NCBI GenBank assembly: GCA_965199055.1
Contig: CBDAQR010000003.1
Coordinates: 868,001 to 932,000, forward strand
DNA from: CBDAQR01 sp965199055
GTDB taxonomy: Bacteria; Pseudomonadota; Gammaproteobacteria; Pseudomonadales; Halieaceae
DNA: 64,000 bases
Reading direction: 5' to 3'
Shown: in pieces, positions 59,971-64,000 of the stretch
How the letters are laid out: each line of letters opens with the position of its first letter
Position numbering within the stretch: the stretch's first letter is position 1
Notes under the pieces: generated by a model
What the model saw: the letters and a program-made list of their open reading frames with translations, nothing else
The model's database searches: none
Told to the model about the DNA's origin: nothing
Translations under genes and position numbers: made by a program

Positions 59971-60309
59971 CTAGATAGCGTCTTCGCCGGTTTCACCGGT
60001 ACGGATGCGGATGATCTGTTCCAGGGCGGAAACAAAGATCTTGCCGTCACCGATCTTGCCGGTATTCGCAGACTTGGTGATGGCCTCTACCGTGGCGTCT
60101 ACCACAGATTCGGCTACCGCTACCTCAATTTTTACCTTGGGCAAAAAGTCCACAACGTACTCCGCTCCACGATAGAGTTCGGTGTGACCTTTCTGGCGGC
60201 CAAATCCCTTAACCTCGGTGACAGTGATACCCTGCACACCGATTTCGGATAGTGCTTCACGCACGTCATCCAGTTTGAATGGCTTAACAATCGCCGTTAT
60301 CAGTTTCAT
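59971..60309 (-). CDS. glnK: P-II nitrogen regulator GlnK (copy upstream of amtB)
   Basis: 112 residues with the same T-loop TELYRGAEY and Tyr51; differs from the other copy mainly in the LPKVKIEVAVAESVVDATVEAITK segment. It is the usual glnK partner of amtB, 27 bases upstream of it. Confidence 0.96.
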   Translation of the reverse strand: MKLITAIVKPFKLDDVREALSEIGVQGITVTEVKGFGRQKGHTELYRGAEYVVDFLPKVKIEVAVAESVVDATVEAITKSANTGKIGDGKIFVSALEQIIRIRTGETGEDAI

Positions 60310-60329
60310 AGTGTTCTCCAGCTGGATAG

Positions 60330-60352
60330 GGCCGGCTATACCGCAGCCGGCC
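60330..60352 (-). other. Intergenic hairpin between porin and glnK
   Basis: GGCCGGCT and AGCCGGCC form an 8-bp perfect stem around 7 bases. There is no T-run, so it is more likely to stabilise the upstream porin message or limit downstream expression than to end transcription. Confidence 0.5.
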
Positions 60353-60366
60353 GCTACAGGGTTTTC

Positions 60367-61104
60367 TTAGAAGCTTGCAGAAATCGTGGCAGTAACTACG
60401 TCATCACCCCAATCCGTGCCGAAGACGTCATCGTCGTCCAGGTCGGTACCGATGTAGGAAACGGCAAAGTTCAGCCCGGCGAAGTCACGGGAGATGGTTA
60501 CTGAGTAATCAACGTACTGATCTTCATCGCTGCTCAGGAAACCACCGTCTTCTTCAAGCATGTTCAGACCGACGTGCAGGTCCAGCGCAAACTCGTTCGG
60601 CAGTGAAATGCTGTAATCGGCGTAGACGTAGTAAAACTCATCAGTCTCAGCGTAGTAATCATCAGAAGCCGCGAAGCCAACGGTCAGGTCCTTCCAGCCG
60701 ATGCTGCCATAAATCTCCTGGTAGTCACCCTCGTCACCTTCGTCACCGGGGTAGTCATAGTAGAGGTAACCGATGTCGTAGCTGAAGTCGCTGTCACCGA
60801 TGTCACCGCCGAAGCCCAGGTAGTAGTCCAATTCCAGGCTACCGTTGAGGCCTCCATCCGCTTCGCTGACATCAAAATCGACCGTAGAACCCCAGGTACC
60901 GATGTAGAAGCCTGATTCATGAGCGACGTCGAAGCCGCCCTGGATGGCCGGGTTTTCGTTAGACTGGGAGATACCGCGGAAGCGATACTCGGTGGTCAGT
61001 GCGACATTGGCGCTGGTGCTCCACGCGCTCTCAGCGTTGGCTGCAGTTGCTCCTGCCATCAGGGTTGAAGCGACGGCAGCAGTAAGCAGAGTTTTCTTGA
61101 ACAT
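60367..61104 (-). CDS. TorF-like outer-membrane porin (Gcw_chp family)
   Basis: 245 residues with a signal peptide (ends near ANAESAW). Alternating acidic/aromatic strands (LTTEYRFRGISQSNENPAIQGG) are the signature of the Gcw_chp/TorF family. The predicted 8- to 12-stranded barrel is highly acidic. Being first in the unit with glnK-amtB and controlled by sigma-54/NtrC elements, it probably admits a nitrogen compound during nitrogen limitation; the solute is not known. Confidence 0.85.
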   Translation of the reverse strand: MFKKTLLTAAVASTLMAGATAANAESAWSTSANVALTTEYRFRGISQSNENPAIQGGFDVAHESGFYIGTWGSTVDFDVSEADGGLNGSLELDYYLGFGGDIGDSDFSYDIGYLYYDYPGDEGDEGDYQEIYGSIGWKDLTVGFAASDDYYAETDEFYYVYADYSISLPNEFALDLHVGLNMLEEDGGFLSSDEDQYVDYSVTISRDFAGLNFAVSYIGTDLDDDDVFGTDWGDDVVTATISASF

Positions 61105-61199
61105 GATCTAAATCTCCTGTGAGTATTTGGTCTTGATTGAGTGTTAACCACCAGCGAGGGCGCATTTGGCGTGGTAATAACTAAATCTGCTGTGTTGAT

Positions 61200-61215
61200 T
61201 GCAGTGGCCGTGCCA
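61200..61215 (-). promoter_or_regulatory. Sigma-54 (-24/-12) promoter of porin-glnK-amtB
   Basis: On the minus strand TTGGCACGGCCACTGCAA: the GG and GC dinucleotides are exactly 10 bases apart, with full TGGCAC and one mismatch in TTGC. Predicted start near 61190, 86 bases before the porin ATG. Confidence 0.88.
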
Positions 61216-61291
61216 ACTTTTTATTTATCTTTTAGTATCAGCTAGTTAAGCGTTTTTGCGACGAAATGTGACAGAGCAATGAATTTTCTAG

Positions 61292-61347
61292 CGCACCGCT
61301 TTGGTGCGAGGCTCGCACCAATTAGGGACACCGCACCGCCCCGGTGC
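61292..61347. promoter_or_regulatory. Two perfect NtrC-type enhancer dyads
   Basis: GCACC-N5-GGTGC at 61293-61307 and again at 61333-61347, matching the NtrC consensus without mismatch; centres are 40 bases apart, about -110 and -150 from the predicted sigma-54 start, the arrangement of glnA-type enhancers. A degenerate half site (GCACC at 61315-61319) lies between them. The second dyad is also 47 bases upstream of ubiK. Confidence 0.85.
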
Positions 61348-61394
61348 AGCGGTCTTGATTGAGGGCCGCCAAACCATCGGTTAGACTTGCCGCC

Positions 61395-61643
61395 ATGGCG
61401 ATAAAACCCCCTCCCATCGGCGACGTATTCCGTCAGGTCAACGAGCTTTTAGGCGACAGTGGCCTCAAGGGCGAGGTCGACAAGAACCTGCGCAGCCTGG
61501 TGCAATCAGCGCTCGGCAAGCTGGATATGGTGAGCCGTGAAGAATTCGACGCCCAGGCGGAAATACTGGCGCGCACCCGCGCGCGCTTAGAGGAGCTTGA
61601 GCAAGAATTAGACGCGTTGGCGAGTCAGTCTGAGTCGCCCTGA
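61395..61643 (+). CDS. ubiK: Ubiquinone biosynthesis accessory factor UbiK (BMFP)
   Basis: 82-residue membrane-fusogenic coiled-coil protein (YqiC family) that helps aerobic ubiquinone synthesis. MAIKPPPIGDVFRQVNELLG then a trimeric coil (FDAQAEILARTRARLEELEQELDAL). Start ATG at 61395; a GTG-like upstream frame is not used. Its 3' end overlaps the convergent CNNM gene by 19 bases. Confidence 0.93.
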   Translation: MAIKPPPIGDVFRQVNELLGDSGLKGEVDKNLRSLVQSALGKLDMVSREEFDAQAEILARTRARLEELEQELDALASQSESP

Positions 61644-62692
61644 AGATTATCCAGATCTACGCCCAGCTTCTCTGCGCGTTTGCGCCATTTGCGTATAGCT
61701 AATTTTTGCATGTCATCGATGGCGTCGCCTTCGTCCATGATCTCCAGGCCCATCAAGGTTTCCAGAATATCTTCCAGTGTCAGCAGGCCACGCAGACTGC
61801 CGTACTCGTCAACCACCAGCATGATCTGAGTGCGCTTTTCCAAAAATAGCTCGAAGGCCATGAGTAAAGAAAAACGATCCAGCACGACTCGTATGTCGCG
61901 CTGGTAATTCGAGAGCGGCCCGCTAGAGTTCCCCCGCGCCTGCGCCGTGAGCAGATCACTGCGCAAAACGAAACCCGTGACATTGTCAGGAGTGTCCACA
62001 TACACCGGGATACGGGAAAAGCGCTGGTCGTCGTGCTTATTAAAGAAATAATCCACCGTGCTCTCGGCGGGCAGTGAGAAGATCACCGTGGTGGGTGTCA
62101 TCACGTCGACCACGCGTTTTTCCCGCAAATGGAAAAGGTTCTGCAGAATTTTTGCCTCACGCGGAGCTAACTGACCCTCTTCATGACCCAGATTCGCCAT
62201 CGCCGAAAACTCCTCCCGGCTGAATCCGGCGAGCGTCGGATGCGCTGCAATCTGACGTGTCAGCAATCGAGACATCACCACAAAGGGGTGCAGTACCAAC
62301 ACCAGGTATTTCAGCAACAGCGCCACCGAGGGCGCTAACTGTCGCCAGTAGTAGCTGCCCAGCGTCTTGGGAATAATCTCCGAAAATACCAAAATAAGCA
62401 GCGTCAATACCGCGGAAGTGATGCCCAGATAGCCGTTGCCGAACACATTGGCCGCCTGCGCACCCACACCCGCCGCACCCACTGTATGGGCAATGGTATT
62501 GAGCGAGAGAATCGCCGCCAACGGTGCATCAATGTCCGATTTCAACTTGCTCCAGCGCGCTGCGGAGGGGCTGCCCTCCTGTTCGAGCACGCGGATATAA
62601 GCCGTGGTCACACTCAGCAGCACTGCCTCGGCAATAGAGCAGATGAAGGAAAAGCCCAGCGCGATAGCCAGGTAGATCAGCAGTAATGTCAT
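61625..62692 (-). CDS. CNNM/CorC-type membrane protein (DUF21 + CBS)
   Basis: 355 residues. DUF21 membrane domain (four helices, residues about 1-180) followed by a CBS pair (VMTPTTVIFSLPAESTV; RGLLTLEDILETLMGLEI). It lacks the C-terminal CorC_HlyC domain seen in longer relatives. The family is linked to Mg2+/Co2+ efflux or transport. Convergent with ubiK. Confidence 0.9.
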   Translation of the reverse strand: MTLLLIYLAIALGFSFICSIAEAVLLSVTTAYIRVLEQEGSPSAARWSKLKSDIDAPLAAILSLNTIAHTVGAAGVGAQAANVFGNGYLGITSAVLTLLILVFSEIIPKTLGSYYWRQLAPSVALLLKYLVLVLHPFVVMSRLLTRQIAAHPTLAGFSREEFSAMANLGHEEGQLAPREAKILQNLFHLREKRVVDVMTPTTVIFSLPAESTVDYFFNKHDDQRFSRIPVYVDTPDNVTGFVLRSDLLTAQARGNSSGPLSNYQRDIRVVLDRFSLLMAFELFLEKRTQIMLVVDEYGSLRGLLTLEDILETLMGLEIMDEGDAIDDMQKLAIRKWRKRAEKLGVDLDNLQGDSD

Positions 62693-62816
62693 GCGCCTAC
62701 TTTAGCGCCTGGCGATTTATTCCACCACCAGCGCTCAAGTTGGCGGGTGCCTCCCTATTCCCGCATTCTCTGGCACTACACTGGGATAGGAGAAACCGAG
62801 GCACAGGGATGCGCCC

Positions 62817-64000
62817 ATGGAATTATCGACGGTACTCAGTCGCGCCCAGCTGGGAATAGAGGCGCCGCTGGTGCGGGTGGAAACACATATTTCCAATGGT
62901 CTACCGGCATTTAACATTGTCGGTCTGCCGGCGACTGCGGTAAAGGAAAGCAAAGAACGGGTACGCAGCGCACTCATCAATTCCCATTTCGAGTGGCCGG
63001 ACAGGCGGCTCACGATAAACCTGGCACCGGCCGACCTACCCAAGAACGGCGGGCGCTTTGATCTTCCGATCGCGTTGGGTATTCTCGTCGCCTCTGGACA
63101 GGTCCCTGAACAATCCTTAGCGGGGCGCGAGTTTATTGGCGAACTGGCGCTCAGCGGCGCTATGCGGCCGGTCGCGGGCACTGTGTCCGCTGCCATAGCG
63201 GCCAGCCGCAGTGATCGCTGCCTGGTACTGCCGCGCGCCAACGCCGCAAACGCTGCGCTGGTGCCGGGGGCAAACATCGTTGCCACCGATCGCCTGCTCG
63301 AGCTAAGCGCATGGCTACACAATCATCTCGAGCTCGACTTCGTAAACCAGATTCTGGAAGAGGAGCCACTGCACTATCCGGATCTCGCTGAGGTGCGAGG
63401 CCAGGCCGCTGGCAAGCGCGCGCTGGAAATCGCCGCAGCCGGTGGTCATAACCTGCTGTTCAGCGGGCCACCCGGTACCGGTAAAACCATGTTGGCCTCT
63501 CGCTTACCCGGCATCCTACCTGCTCTTAGCGACGCTGAAATGCTGGAGATCATGGCATTGCGGAGCCTCGTAGATCCTCAATTGTCGCCCCAGCATTGCC
63601 ACAGTAGGCCGTTTCGCGCACCGCATCACTCAGCCACGGCAAAGGCGCTGGTTGGCGGCAGCAACAATCCTCGCCCAGGCGAAATCTCTCTGGCGCACAA
63701 CGGCGTGCTGTTTCTCGATGAATTACCCGAGTTTTCGCGCAGTGTATTAGAAGTGCTAAGAGAGCCACTGGAGATTGGAGAAATTACGATCTCCCGACTG
63801 CGGCAGCAGGTCACCTTTCCCGCCCGCTTCCAACTCGTCGCCGCGATGAACCCCTGCCCTTGCGGCTACTCCGGTGACAAACAGGCCTCATGTCGCTGCA
63901 CCCCCGATCAGGTGCAACGCTATCGGCGCAGACTTTCCGGACCTCTGCTCGACCGTATTGACCTGCTGATAAATCTACCGCGGCTACCTGCGAAACTGCT
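62817..64000 (+). CDS. comM: Mg-chelatase-related AAA ATPase ComM/YifB, 3' end outside window
   Basis: From MELSTVLSRAQLGIEAPLV the frame runs open to the window edge (about 394 codons of an expected 500). N-terminal ChlI domain, Walker A GPPGTGKTM near residue 219, LFLDELPEF Walker B, and CPCGYSGDKQASCRC cysteine-rich loop. ComM is a branch-migration helicase in natural transformation and is known beside ubiK/amtB in pseudomonads. Confidence 0.94.
   Translation, partial: MELSTVLSRAQLGIEAPLVRVETHISNGLPAFNIVGLPATAVKESKERVRSALINSHFEWPDRRLTINLAPADLPKNGGRFDLPIALGILVASGQVPEQSLAGREFIGELALSGAMRPVAGTVSAAIAASRSDRCLVLPRANAANAALVPGANIVATDRLLELSAWLHNHLELDFVNQILEEEPLHYPDLAEVRGQAAGKRALEIAAAGGHNLLFSGPPGTGKTMLASRLPGILPALSDAEMLEIMALRSLVDPQLSPQHCHSRPFRAPHHSATAKALVGGSNNPRPGEISLAHNGVLFLDELPEFSRSVLEVLREPLEIGEITISRLRQQVTFPARFQLVAAMNPCPCGYSGDKQASCRCTPDQVQRYRRRLSGPLLDRIDLLINLPRLPAKL

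Noticed and set aside
1..64000. tRNA, rRNA, riboswitch or phage attachment sites
   Set aside because: I saw no cloverleaf with GGTTCGAATCC-type arm, no rRNA segment and no integrase-att arrangement; xerC at 55883 is the chromosomal recombinase in its usual operon.

Overview
The window reads as a chromosomal segment of a marine-type gammaproteobacterium, at roughly mid-50s % GC. The order of conserved blocks is Pseudomonas/Cellvibrionales-like: argH divergent from algZ-algR-hemC-hemD-hemX-hemY; lptM-lysA-dapF-DUF484-xerC-HAD; glnK-amtB next to ubiK and comM; and trxA-rho-ubiD. The mix of a TonB receptor, tandem luciferase-like oxidoreductases, an acyl-CoA-dehydrogenase-associated phosphotransferase and a soluble P450 suggests the Halieaceae (OM60/NOR5) neighbourhood. 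That placement is inference, not a database result.

Layout. 0-5 kb: 3' end of a type IV pilin, a DASS carboxylate/sulfate transporter overlapping an SMP-30-like beta-propeller gene, moaA and a MoxR ATPase. 5-9 kb: a TonB-dependent receptor with its own promoter and terminator, sitting between moxR and its likely VWA (CoxE-like) partner. 9-12.3 kb: a DUF1631 gene with an apparent one-base frameshift, a PilZ protein and convergent pilU. 12.4-18.7 kb: DUF4212/SSS symporter pair, two tandem LLM oxidoreductases, a phosphotransferase and a P450. 18.8-26.6 kb: housekeeping genes (gshA, acpH, dsbB, rsd, FKBP, ParA, yheS).

26.6-34.5 kb is the accessory region. It starts with a redoxin gene whose reading frame crosses an in-frame TGA at exactly the first position of a CxxC-type site, followed by a hairpin fitting a bacterial SECIS, so it is a candidate selenoprotein gene. 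Its 3' end is cut by an IS3-family element. Beyond lie DUF1289, an AT-richer sulfotransferase-like gene, marC, a racemase-like protein lacking both catalytic cysteines, an internally deleted GNAT, a membrane ORF bounded by inverted GTTATGC/GCATAAC heptamers, and a LysR-controlled AhpD/redoxin pair. 34.5-38.1 kb: DUF3500, GIY-YIG and a DedA-flavin-oxidoreductase fusion. A second, intact IS3-family element (38.3-39.6 kb, 3-bp target duplication) lies 23 bp upstream of trxA.

40-64 kb is conserved core. Heme synthesis genes (hemC, D, X, Y) sit behind the AlgZ/AlgR two-component pair, which in pseudomonads controls type IV pili and alginate; algZ appears to lack any AUG/GUG/UUG start for its conserved N-terminus. 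Lysine/diaminopimelate genes lead into xerC. At the right end a TorF-like porin, glnK and amtB lie behind a clear sigma-54 promoter with two perfect NtrC-type dyads about 110 and 150 bp upstream of the predicted start, so this is a nitrogen-starvation unit. A second glnK follows after a strong terminator. ubiK, a CNNM/CorC protein and the 5' part of comM finish the window.

I found no tRNA, rRNA, CRISPR array or gene-free stretch above 300 bases. The largest gap, 61105-61394, is filled by the NtrC/sigma-54 control region.
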